Assembly: GCA_035772735.1 (NCBI GenBank)
Contig: JASDFA010000003.1
Span: 34,278,001-34,342,000, forward strand
Reading direction: 5' to 3'
Length of the DNA: 64,000 bases
Source of the DNA: Datura wrightii
Taxonomy: Eukaryota; Streptophyta; Magnoliopsida; Solanales; Solanaceae
The translations under genes and the position numbers were made by a program. Of this stretch, positions 22,736-33,027 are shown one piece after another. The notes under the pieces are model-generated. The model saw only the letters and a program-made list of their open reading frames with translations, made no database searches and had not been told where the DNA came from. Numbering within the stretch: the stretch's first letter is position 1; every line of letters begins with the position of its first letter.

Positions 22736-23068
22736 AATCCCAAACTTTAACCATTGTTTGTCCCCAAGTAATGTTATTCTTCATTCACTAATAAACATTC
22801 CACTCAACACAACTTTAAACATCACCAATCACCTGATCTATGACAACCCAAAAATGCTCGCCAATCTCACAGAAAAAGAGAGACAAATTCCCAAAAAGAC
22901 CAAAACAAGGAAGATATTTCAAGAGGCTGCCACTTTTCACCACATGGCTCATGAAAGGATTCATTTTATAAAACAAGGGTATTCCTCAACCATGAAATAC
23001 GCATAGCACCTCAAGTCATAATAAGTTCACATTCAAAACTTTCCTTAGAGTTTACATTGCTCATGCCC
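22736..23068 (-). other. PPT and first part of F 3' UTR
   Basis: Complement of AATCCCAAACTTT adjoins the LTR. The following sequence parallels C's 3' UTR at 10892-11226 and continues at 41394 after the E insertion. Confidence 0.75.
23064..23068 (+). repeat. target-site duplication of element E, left
   Basis: TGCCC, repeated at 41389-41393. Confidence 0.88.
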
Positions 23069-23299
23069 TGTAATACCCCAGAAGGGCCTAAGAATAGACC
23101 TGGGAGTTTGATTTGAAAAGTGCAGAAAACTGCTAAGACATCACAGGACGGACGACTAAATGACTTGTGGTTGGATACCATGAGTCATCGTAAACTATCG
23201 TAGTATGGGGGTTCAAGGAGGCAGTGGTGACGACGGACGAAGTAACAACTCGTTGCTTGAAACAATGAGTCATCATTTGTACCCGTGGGAGGCTATGAC
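23069..23299 (+). repeat. 5' LTR of element E, part before D
   Basis: Matches 39125-39350 of the 3' LTR and resumes at 33028. The unoccupied D target in the 3' LTR reads GGCTGTGACCTGAG at 39347-39360. Confidence 0.9.
23295..23299 (+). repeat. target-site duplication of element D, left
   Basis: ATGAC, repeated exactly at 33023-33027. Confidence 0.92.
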
Positions 23300-24720
23300 T
23301 ATTCGGTCTGCGTTATATGGGTATATAACTACACGCAAGTGCACGTGGTGGAACAACTAGTAAAGTGGCTTAAGTACGCCAAGTATTGATCCCACAGGGA
23401 CTGGGATGAAGTGCAATATGCTCAAGTGTACTATATTTCAATTTTCAAAATGCAGACAACAGTGTAACCAAGAGTTTGATATTTTGTTTTATAATTTTTA
23501 TGCTAAAGCTAAAACAATTATCTAATGTGAGTCTGAACTATGAATGAGAGCATGCTGAGGCTAAATGAACATGTAATGAAATTAATTATCAATATAATTT
23601 GGTTAATCTTTTCCTCCGGTTGCTAGTCAAGAACTATTGCCAAGGAATTAAAACTCTCGTATTTAACCCCACTTAAGAATCATGAACCATCCACCTACAT
23701 TTCTGTGATTAAATGCAATTCATGTTCTAGCCATACAATCCCGGTTCCTAAATTGACTAATACGACTTTCAGGTATATTTCTATCCTGAAAGTAAATCAA
23801 TTCTCAATTTTCCCAAACCAAGTAAAGATCATATCCTATTAATCCACAACTTTCCAATTTCTTTCTCTCTCTCATGAAACCGGACTTTTTAGATATACAT
23901 TAACGTAGGCCACACATTAACGCAGTAAGAACAAGAATTAATAGAACAACCATGGAAGAAAACAAGAAAAACCAATATGATCAACAATTACATTTCACTA
24001 CAATTGTTCATAACCTCAGCAAGAAGGTGAATTAGCCACTCATTTGTGGATTAAACATCGTTAAATGAGTGTTAAACATACAAGCAATTGAATACAAGGA
24101 GAAAGAAAGAGAGAAAAACCCTGATAATTTCATCCCCTCAACTGCCTGTAACCCACGTTCTTGCTCCACCAAGTCAGAATATTGAAAAATGAACCTAAGT
24201 GTTCTATTTATACTGGTGGGAATTTTTCTCGGAATAATGAGCAACGTGTCACGGAGTGCGTCGCGGAGCACTGCCTCCGTGACACGCTACGGACTCGGAC
24301 CTTCACTGGAACTGGGGGTCTAGGAAATAAAGCCTAACATGGCACGGCGTGCAACGCGGAGCCAAGCCACCGTGCCACGGACCCATCGCGAACCCACACT
24401 GAAATTTGGATGAATATTCCCATCCAAGCAGAAGGCCTCCGCGATGGCAGCGTGACACAGCTCCATCGCGGAGCCCCTTTATTTTGTGCTTTCCAATGCC
24501 TTGTCCCGTGCTCACTTCCGAGTTCAACCCCGATCTCTTCCAACATGCATTTAAGCTTCCCAAAATTACATTTTACCTGCAAAACAATGCTAATCATGTT
24601 GGTTAGTATAAATTCACATTTTATTACCAATTACTTGAGAATGTATACACATTGATAGATAAACAAGGCTAAAATGACACTTTTGAGTATCACTTGGGCA
24701 TATAAATTTGCCCAAGATCA
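23300..24720 (-). repeat. 3' LTR of element D
   Basis: 1,421 bp. The left end TATTCGGTCTGCG has lost the terminal G of TG. TATA (minus strand TATAAATA) is at 24205-24212. The U3 holds three strong inverted repeats (24245-24286, about 24340-24377, 24437-24473). The outermost U3 hairpin is CTTGGGCA / TGCCCAAG at 24693-24716. Confidence 0.92.
24245..24286. other. U3 hairpin of D LTR
   Basis: Perfect 12-bp arms CGTGTCACGGAG / CTCCGTGACACG with an 18-nt loop. The same hairpin is at 32547-32588 in the other LTR and, with the same arms and loop length, at 28725-28766 inside the element. Confidence 0.85.
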
Positions 24721-26508
24721 CTTACCCCACACTAAAATCCTTGTTCGTCCTCGAACAACAATCCTACACCTCATGCAATTTACATCCCAACCTCGCTACT
24801 TTGGTGCGACAATTTAGGACACAGTCATACCGATTATTCAATACAGCAAATCATCAAAAAAACATGCATGGTCCTATCAGTGCAATGACCTTCAATACAT
24901 CAAGACCTCCTAGACTCAAGAATCGACTCTCGATATTGGCAAACTCATGCAAATCAGCTGATCAAGATATCCGACACGAAAATTAATCTCTCATCAAGCA
25001 TGTGCCCTCACAACACGAGAGAATCTTCCCCTTTTTGCTCATATGACTCACAAAATTTCAAGCAGGGGCATGTAAACACAATTTCGCTCTCTCTCCCAAA
25101 AGAATTCACATGCATCATGTCATGACCCATAAACTTGCCCTTAGTGTATTACTCCACTAATATGAGGAAGTGCGATGTAAGATCACTTAGGACTTTAACT
25201 GGTTGTAATGGAAGCTACCGAACTAGTAAATATTGGGTTGGCCAACAATGGCCACTAGCATCCTTAAGCGCCTTTTCAACACATCCCATCAACTCATGAA
25301 CATTGTTTCTTTTTTTCATCCTCCCATTCTTGATGATTTTCTTTAGTTTGGCCCATCTTATTAAGCACACTTGACACAACAACAAAGATTATTCATGCAC
25401 CTTCATTATAGTTTATTTATAACAAGTGCACCTTCAACCTTTTCTTTTCTTCCAGCACTCGGCTTTTCTTTTCTTTTCACCATTCTCACTCTTTTGACAC
25501 TTTGGGAAAATTATTTTCTCTTATTAAGCGCTTAAGAGTTTTGTATCGACTTTACGGCTAATGAAAAGAAGGGATTAAGCTCGATTTACACTTTTTGACA
25601 AAAGAAAATAAATAATAGGCTAAAGGCTCAACGGGCTAACTACGGTATACAATCAAGGTGGGTACGACAATGAAAAATAGAAACTTTCGGTTAAAACAAA
25701 GAAATGCCTACATCCTTTCCTACAATACACCTCTTTCATTTCGTTTTGTACACACACCAGGCAAGTTCTAGACACTTCACAATAGCAAGGAATAACAAAA
25801 CCTCACTTCACACTTATTGCACATGCTCAATTCAAGATGTATTCACACTTTTCAATCAGCTAATTATAGGAATTCAAACATTAAGCCTCAATCACACAGA
25901 ATCGAACTCTATGGCCTAGGTATCTCAACATATTTACAAAGTTGCATGCTTTCATACGAATCACTTTTGCATTTTAAATATCATGTACAACACGCAACCA
26001 GAATTTCGCAACCATATAGTAACTACAGGTTTTGGGATGCAACCCACCAAAGAAAAACAAAAAGAACTAAACAAATCTACTCCTAACGACTACATTTTCC
26101 TTAAGACGGTCGTCATCCATACATCATAGGGAACGGTCACTAACTAAGACTTCGGTTCAATGGGACCATTCTCGGTAAAACAACCGAAAACAAACGCCGA
26201 GAAACCCAAGAAGAAAATTTTTGAAAATATCGATCATTTCGATAAACAAAAATATGTACAAAATCAGCTAGCAACATTCAGCAACACACAACAATTTCAA
26301 ATAAATTTACAATACAGAACAACAACTTAACAATTCACAAATCACAGGGAACAACAAAATTTCACAGGCACGACAACAGATTAGGACATACATACATAAC
26401 AACACAGCCCAGCACCTAACTACTCCCACCCCACACTTAGCTCGAAAACTGTCCCCAGTGTTCACAAAAATCAAAATAGCACAAACATTGGGTGGTGGAA
26501 CTCCCTGA
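24721..26508 (-). other. polypurine tract and 3' UTR of element D
   Basis: The PPT is the complement of CTTACCCCACACT (24721-24733), beside the LTR. The rest is non-coding and collinear with A's 3' UTR (A 450-1784 against D about 26460-25040). Confidence 0.8.
26423..26455 (-). promoter_or_regulatory. internal polypurine-tract-like motif (copy in D)
   Basis: Minus strand GGGGACAG, then TAAGTGTGGGGTGGGAG. It lies about 55 bp after the env-position ORF stop and about 1.7 kb from the real PPT, whose core (AGTGTGGGGTAAG) it resembles. A third similar tract (TAAGTGTGGGGTAG) is at 27807-27820, upstream of the ORF. Confidence 0.6.
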
Positions 26509-27727
26509 TCAATCAAAGTGCTCCACTTCTTCATCAGGTGCTGCTGCTTCATCTCCCATGTCTGAATCACCCCCGTCGTCATCATCGAACTCCACATCGG
26601 AGTCCTCCCGACGTGTCTCCTCATCTGTGGGGACATCATCATCCATGGGCTCTACAAATGCTAGCCCCACTCGGCATAGATCCCTGGCATTCTCGCCGAA
26701 AGGGTAGTCTAGCTCCACCTGCCATAACTCCTCCTCTGTCGCCGGCCTCTCGCCTATCCTAAGCTGGAGCATCTGCATCCCGTACATGCGAGCGATGTAC
26801 TGATCATCCCGAGCATGTCGCTCGCTAAGTGTAAGCACTGGCCCGTGGGTGGTGTCTGGTGCCTTAGTTTTAGTAACATCTAAGGCCTGCCGCTCCATCT
26901 ACGGGATATAATCAAGGGACTCTTCCTCAACATCTAGGCCCCTGAGGAAGGTGGTGAGTAGTCCACCAAAGCCGTACCTATGCCCCTGATGCAACCGGGC
27001 TCTCTTCATGGTGGATATAATCACCACCCCCATGTTGATCTCCATCCCTTTCATTAGGGCGTACACCAGGCATACACGATCCCGGGTTACATCTGTCATA
27101 TGTACCCCCGGGATTAGGCAGGAACATACGATCTTTAGCCATGTTCTGGCTTCCCTGTTCATCTGTGAATACGGCAAAGTCTGATGGTAGCCCCTCTCCT
27201 TGTTTCTGCTCCATCTAGTTGTCGATCGGGTCCCACACAATGTGCGTCTGATGTCCGCATACGGTGGGGTAATGTTCAGCTGCCGGAGCACGTGCGCGTC
27301 TGTGTCCCGCGCCCCTATTATAGCATTGAGGTGGTGGGGCTCAAATGTGACTATTTGCCCTCTGATTTTTATGGTGTGACTTCTTAGGGTCGGGTTCCAA
27401 TTGGCATAGAATTCCCGAATCAGGTGCAAGTTGCATTCCTTAGGCTCTTCAAAGATGAAGTTGAGCCCAGCTGCCTCGATCCGGTGGACCATCCAAGAGA
27501 ACTCTTGTGCCAATGGTTCCCGTGCGATATGCTCCTCGGAGAAGTACTTGCTTTCTTTGTGCTTTGCGTACCACTTCTTCCCCTCATCTGTCACCCATCT
27601 GGCCGTATTGGCGGCGTTGGCCGCGTGGAACCGCTGGTGCTGCTGGGACTGTTGTGCCCAGTCTGATTCGCTTTCATCCTGCGCCAGATGTTGATGCGCC
27701 CTTCCCTTTTTCTTGCCTGCTTGCCAT
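26509..27727 (-). pseudogene. env-position ORF of D, 'putative plant transposon protein'-like
   Basis: The likely start is the ATG at 27727 (MASRQEKGKGASTSG, basic). A frameshift near 27670 is needed to join it to the long frame of 231 codons from 27594. A single TAG at 26899-26901 then separates the last 129 codons. The middle region (AGLNFIFEEPKECNLHLIREFYANW, LNAIIGARDTDAHVL, REARTWLKIVCSCLIPG, RVCLVYALMKGMEINMG) matches the general pattern of the plant 'putative plant transposon protein' family, as in C and F. The tail is very acidic (DEETRREDSDVEFDDDDGG). No signal peptide or transmembrane segment is seen. Function unknown; its position is that of Athila's third ORF. Confidence 0.75.
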
Positions 27728-29012
27728 TTTACCTGTCAACCCAAGTAGATAAGATCAATGTTAAGCGAATGGATATCAACTTCGGCTAAGGTCGGGTTAA
27801 GCTAGGCTACCCCACACTTAGTCCTTAGCTACAGTTACAACATACCGGCAAGATCATGCTTATTTGCATAAATCAACAACCAACTATACAAACATGCTTA
27901 GTGCATATGAAGAATTCGACGGCATATATACACTATGTACTACTCAGACTTTGTACAGCTAACTGCAATCATTACCATCGATAACCTTTTAATCCATCGC
28001 ACTTAGTAAGGAAAAACAAAGAAACGAAAGCAACAACAAGAATTTATCTACACGAACCTATACAACCAACCCAATTCTTGCAAATTCAATATTCCCCTAA
28101 CCCGAGAATCCGTCGTTCTATTAACATCCTAACAATTAGCACATCGACTCATCTCATTCAACATGTACATCCCGGCATGAATTTCACAAGTTCACTACAT
28201 TTTTCACATCAAATTTAAAAACAAGCCCTAGAAATGATAGTATCAAGAAAATTCAATTAAATTATGCAATTAACGAGTTCAAGCAATCATAATGATATTC
28301 CGAACATTCATCAACAATAATTCAATTGAATTCATGATTAATTTCTACTTAGGGCAAACTTAGCTCACCTCACATGCTCAATATCGAAGAAAATCGACAA
28401 GAAATGAGATGGAATCGAAGAACATACCTTGAAGTTGAAGAATTTAAGAAAACTCAATGATTTTCCTGGCCTACACCGTGTCACGTTAAAGGGGGATGGC
28501 TTTTGGGGAGTTTGGTCACGGAGTGAGTGAAAAATAAAGAAAAGGGAGGGGGTTTCGGGGTTAAAAAGTAGAAAAATCGCGCGGGTCACCCGGCGACCCG
28601 GTGTGACCCGTCGCGATATACACGACAACGTGTCACGGAGTGCATCACAGTGCACTGCCTTCGTGACACGGAGCTGTCGCGAGCCTATTCTAGAAATTTT
28701 TAAAAATTCCGGATTATACCTCAACGTGTCACGGAGAGTAACGCGGAGGTCCACCTCCGTGACACGGAGCTATCGCCCTAGCTCACTGTTTTGCCACTTT
28801 TTGTTAATTTTCATACCTCGAATTTTCCTTTGCGATTCCGTGCATATTTTCCTCCGTTTGACCTGAAATTCATCTCACTATACAAAATTGGTTAGAATTA
28901 TAGGCTTCACTCTAAATAAAAATAAAAACTGAAACGAAAATTTTTGTTGTTAATCAAGAAAAAGAAAAAGAAAAATCTATTCACAATTTAAAAATAGAGA
29001 AAATTTTTTTTT
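27728..29012 (-). promoter_or_regulatory. spacer of D with U3-type hairpins, upstream of the env-position ORF
   Basis: Holds at least three inverted repeats at 28585-28770: GGGTCAC...GTGACCC, CGTGTCACG...CGTGACACG and CGTGTCACGGAG...CTCCGTGACACG. The stretch from AACGTGTCACGGAGTGCATC at 28627 is nearly identical to D's LTR U3 at 24243 and 32545. A TATA-poor box (minus strand CTTTTTAACCCCG) at about 28557-28570 sits at the equivalent place to the TATAAAA of C and F, roughly 835 bp before the ATG. Promoter function is inferred. Confidence 0.5.
28725..28766. other. internal copy of the D U3 hairpin
   Basis: Arms CGTGTCACGGAG / CTCCGTGACACG (12 bp, perfect), 18-nt loop, with a smaller GGAGGT / ACCTCC pair nested inside. 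Confidence 0.8.
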
Positions 29013-29030
29013 CACGGGTTGCCTCCCGTG
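29013..29030 (-). other. conserved AGGCAA-loop hairpin (copy in D)
   Basis: Minus strand CACGGG-AGGCAA-CCCGTG, a 6-bp perfect stem. Compared with A (CTTGGG...CCCAAG), two stem pairs are changed on both sides while the loop is unchanged. A GGCGCT box precedes it in both. Confidence 0.75.
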
Positions 29031-29069
29031 CAGCGCCTGGTTTACCGTCGCGGCTCGACGTCGTTAAGC

Positions 29070-31448
29070 TCAGTTGTCCTCTAGGGTGATGGAAGATTTC
29101 TCTCGATCATCGTCCTCCCCCCAATAGTGCTTACACTGTTCCGGTGTCTTTCCCATTAACTCTCGTGAATCCTTAATCTGCTCATCATTGCCTTGATCAA
29201 TCACATTGATCACCGAGAGTTCTTCGTGCACCATCGGGAGCTTGGGTGCCTTGTACACATCGAACACCTCCACCTTGTCGTGTGCTCGCATTGTTAGCTG
29301 CCCCGCAGCTACATCAATTAGTGCTTTCCTGGTCGCCAAGAAAGGACGTCCCAAAATAAATGGGACTTCCGCGTCTGGTTCAAAATCCAGCACGACAAAA
29401 TCTACCGGGAAAATCAGGGAGCCAACTTGCACCAGGACGTCCTCCACAATGCCATCAGGTCTGGCTAAGGACCGATCCGCCAATTGCAAGATTACTATTG
29501 TGGGTCTAGGACTCCCTAGACCCAGCTTTCTGAATACCGATGACGGCATCAAATTTATGCTCGCTCCCAAATCACACAATCCACGAGCTCGGATGCTCTG
29601 CCCAATAGTAATCTGTATAGTAAAGCTCCCAGGGTCTTTGAGCTTTGTGGGCAGTCTGTTTTGAATCCGGGAAGTGCACTCCTCCGTTAGAGCCACCGTA
29701 GCATACTCAGTCAACCGACTTTTATTTGCCACGATGTCCTTTATATACTTGGCATATTTCGGCACTCCCTGCAAAACATCAACAAGAGGTAAGTTAATAT
29801 GTACCTGTTTCAGCACCTCCATGAATTTCTTGAAACACGCCTCCTCCTTGTGTTTCTTTAATCGTTGAGGGAACGGTGGTGGTGGTCTTTCTGATTCAGC
29901 TTCCTTAGTCTTCCCCCTCTCATCACTTTGCTCCCTCTCAACTTCTGCTGCTCCCGATTGTTGAGGTGGTCTTTCTAGTTCCACCTCTTTCAGCTGCAAA
30001 CCACTCCTTGTGGTCACTGCATTCACCTGCTTGGGATTGGGATCTGTGTCACTCGGAAGTCCTCCTCTAGGCCTTGTGCTTTGGGCTCCAGCAAATTGCC
30101 CAAATTGATATTCAAGTGCCTTGGTAGCTAACTGGTTGTTTTTCACTTCGGCTGCCAATTTCACATAGTCAGCCTGCAATTGAGCTTGGTTAGCTATCAT
30201 GGTCTTGAACATCTCCTCAATGCTGGGTGATGGTGGTGGAGGAGGTGCATTGTTGTTTCTGAATTGTGCTTGATAATTCTGCTGCCCTCCTTGGTTCCTT
30301 TGCACACCCTGACCCAAACTTTTCCCTTGATGGTTGTTGCTACCCCAGGAGAAATTCGAGTGATTCCTCCAATTGGAATTGTAGCTATTACCATACTGTT
30401 GGTGGTTGTTCCTTTGCACATATCCCACAAAGTTTACCGAGTCAGGATTTGCTCCACAACACTCAGCTGGGTGCTCACTGCTTCCGCACACTTCACACCA
30501 CATCTGCTGCACAACATTCACTGGGGCTTGAGGCTGGTTCATTGTCATGTTGCTGAAGTGGGTGTTAAGTTGATTTTGTAATGCAGCTATCTGTGCAGCG
30601 ATAGATGTAAACCCATCCACTTCTAGCACTCCTGCTGCTTTCCTTGTTCCTCCTCTGGACGAATCAGCATTCTATTCCGGATTGCCCTGCGAAATACGGT
30701 TCAACAAGGTATACAGCTCCTCATAAGTTTTCTCCAGCGCTTGACCTCCAGCTGCTGAGTCTAGCAATATTTTTGTGTGGGGTTCCAAACCCTCTATAAA
30801 AGTGTGCACCAGCACATCATTGGACTGATGATGATGAGGACAATCCCGCAACATGGACTTGAATCTCTCCCAACCCTGATATAGATTCTCTCCTTCTCTC
30901 TGTTTGAAACTTAGAATCTGACTTCTAAGTCTTGCTGTTTTACCGGAGGGAAAAAACCGTATCAAGAATTTCCTTGCAAGATCATCCAACGTAGAAATAG
31001 AATTAGGTGGCTCAGCCTTCAACCACCTCTTGGCTTCTCCTAATAGTGAAAATGGGAACAATGTAAGCCGGACATAATCTGATAACACTCCAGCGGGGAT
31101 ATAAGTGTCACTTATCTCCAAATAATTTTGGAGATGCTGCTGTGGATCTTCATGAGGGAGACCTGTAAACTGCCCGCTAGTGTGCAACAATTGCACCATA
31201 TTCTGGTTAAGTTCGAACCTCCCTCCTGGCTCAGGTTTGCGGATGCTAGATGTGACATTATTAGCATGTGGGATTGCCACCTCGCGAATCAGCCGAGCTG
31301 CTACTTCTTCGGGGACTAACACTGCCCGTACTACCGGTGGATTCTGTTGTTGCTCCATGATTGTCTGTCTGAGAAACTGCAGCTTTCTTTCTAGAGCTTC
31401 TCTCCGCTTACTATGAAATATTTTTTCTGGCTCTAAATACGAGTCCAC
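29070..31448 (-). pseudogene. gag-protease polyprotein of element D, one in-frame TAG
   Basis: A single frame runs from 31448 to the stop at 29070, about 792 codons, broken only by a TAG at 30672-30674. The gag core (about residues 60-250) includes QLLHTSGQFTGLPHEDPQQH, LTLFPFSLLGEAKRWL, FLIRFFPSGKTARLRSQI and FKQREGENLYQGWERFK, typical of the Retrotrans_gag fold. A CCHC zinc knuckle CEVCGSSEHPAECC lies just after the TAG region. Next come an Asn/Gln-rich stretch, a proline patch, the LPSDTDPNPKQVNAVTTRSG word and a linker. The aspartic protease carries CDLGASINLMP and VPFILGRPFLATRKALIDV. The frame ends after the protease with no RT. The TAG could be a mutated CAG or a readthrough stop; the sequence does not decide. 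Confidence 0.85.
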
Positions 31449-31578
31449 CAGCTCCTTGTCTCTTGCCAGCGTTCAACAGAGATTAAATCTGTAAAATACA
31501 GGCTAAGACCAAGTTGTCAACACTAAGACAATAAAAATACAGTAAATTAACACTCTAGACAAATTCACCAATTGCCAG

Positions 31579-31596
31579 TCCCCGGCAACGGCGCCA
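31579..31596 (-). other. primer-binding site of element D (tRNA-Asp)
   Basis: Minus strand TGGCGCCGTTGCCGGGGA, a perfect 18-base complement to the 3' end of plant tRNA-Asp(GTC) as I know it. It is 6 bp inside the 5' LTR. The 31449-31578 leader between it and gag holds nothing else that I recognise. Confidence 0.9.
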
Positions 31597-31602
31597 AAAC
31601 CT

Positions 31603-33022
31603 TGTTCGGTCTGCGTTATATGGGTATATAACTACACACAAGTGCACATGGTCAAACAAGTAGTAAAGTGGCTTAAATAAGCCAAGTATCGATCCCACAG
31701 GGACTGGGATGAAGTGCAATCTGCTCAAGTGTACTATATTTCAATTCTAAAAATGCAGACAACAGTGTAACCAAGAGTTTGATATTTTGTTTTATAATTT
31801 TTATGCTAAAGCTAAAACAATTATCTAATGTGAGTCTGAACTATGAATGAGAGCATGTTGAGGCTAAACGAACATGTAATGAAATTAATTATCAACATAA
31901 TTTGGTTAATCTTTTCCTCCGGTTGCTAGTCAAGAACTATTTCCAAGGAATTAAAACTCTCGTATTTAACCCCACTTAAGAATCATGAACCATCCACTTA
32001 CATTTCTATGATTAAATGCAATTCATGTTCTAGCCATACAATCCCGGTCCCTAAATTGACTAATACGACTTTCAGGTATATTTCTATCCTAAAAGTAAAT
32101 CAATTCTCAATTTTCCCAAACCAAGTAAAGATCATATCCTATTAATCCACAACTTTCCAATTTCTTGCTCTCTCTCGTGAAACCGGAATTTTAGATATAC
32201 ATTAAAGTAGGCCACACATTAATGCAGTAAGAACAAGAATTAATAGAACAACCATGGAAGAAAAGATGAAAAACCAATATGATCAACAATTACATTTCAC
32301 TACAATTGTTCATAACCTCAGCAAGAAGATGAATTAGCCACTCATTTGTGGATTAAACATCGTTAAATGAGTGTTAAACATACAAGCAATTGAATACAAG
32401 GAGAAAGAAAGAGAGAAAAACCCTGATAATTTCGTCCCCTCAACTGCCAGTAACCCACGTTCTTGCTCCACCAAGTCAGAATATTAAAAAATGAACCTAA
32501 GTGTTCTATTTATACTTGTGGGAATCTTTCTCGGAATAACGAGCAACGTGTCACGGAGTGCATCGCGGAGCACTGCCTCCGTGACACGCTACAAACGCGT
32601 ACCTTCACTGGAACTGGGGGTCCAGGAAATAAAGCGCAATGTGGCACAGCGTGCAACGCGGAGCCAAGCCACCGTGCCACGGACCCATCGCGAACCCACA
32701 CTGGAATTTGGCTGAAAATTCCCATCCAAGCAGAAGGCCTCCGCGATGGCAGCGTGACACGGCTCCATCGCGGAGCCCTTTTATTTTGTGCTTTCCAATG
32801 CCTTGTCCCCTGCTCACTTCCGAGTTCAACCCTGATCTCTTCCAACATGCATTTAAGCTTCCCAAAATTACATTTTACCTGCAAAACTATACTAATCATG
32901 TTGGTTAGTATAAATTCACATTTTATTGCCAATTACATGAGAATGTATACACATTGATAGATAAACAAGGCTAAAATGACACTTTTGAGTATCACTTGGG
33001 CATATAAATTTGCCCAAGATCA
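31603..33022 (-). repeat. 5' LTR of element D
   Basis: 1,420 bp, with intact TG/CA ends (plus strand TGTTCGG...AGATCA). TATA on the minus strand at 32507-32514, U3 hairpin at 32547-32588, terminal hairpin at 32995-33018. It differs from the 3' LTR by scattered substitutions, most dense in the first 120 bp. Confidence 0.92.
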
Positions 33023-33027
33023 ATGAC
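33023..33027 (+). repeat. target-site duplication of element D, right
   Basis: ATGAC, matching 23295-23299. Confidence 0.92.

Larger units (their letters stand above)
23300..33022 (-). mobile_element. Element D: best-preserved Athila/Tat-like element without RT or integrase
   Basis: 9,723 bp with 1.42-kb LTRs and perfect TSD ATGAC. Minus-strand order: 5' LTR, perfect tRNA-Asp primer site, gag with CCHC, DLGAS protease, AGGCAA hairpin, U3-like spacer, env-position ORF, PPT-like tract, 3' UTR, PPT, 3' LTR. Between protease (ends 29070) and the hairpin there are only about 40 bp, so RT, RNase H and integrase are absent, not merely decayed. It sits inside E's 5' LTR, making it one of the youngest insertions here. 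Confidence 0.93.

Noticed and set aside
26509..27727. True viral envelope gene
   Set aside because: No signal peptide, cleavage site or transmembrane anchor is visible; position alone does not justify the name.
29206..29664. Open frame of 152 codons on the plus strand
   Set aside because: Antisense to the D protease frame, low-complexity Ser/Thr-rich product, no start context or homology; a shadow.
32463..32957. Open frame of 164 codons in D's 5' LTR
   Set aside because: Lies across U3 hairpins in a non-coding LTR; the equivalent in the other LTR is split into shorter frames.
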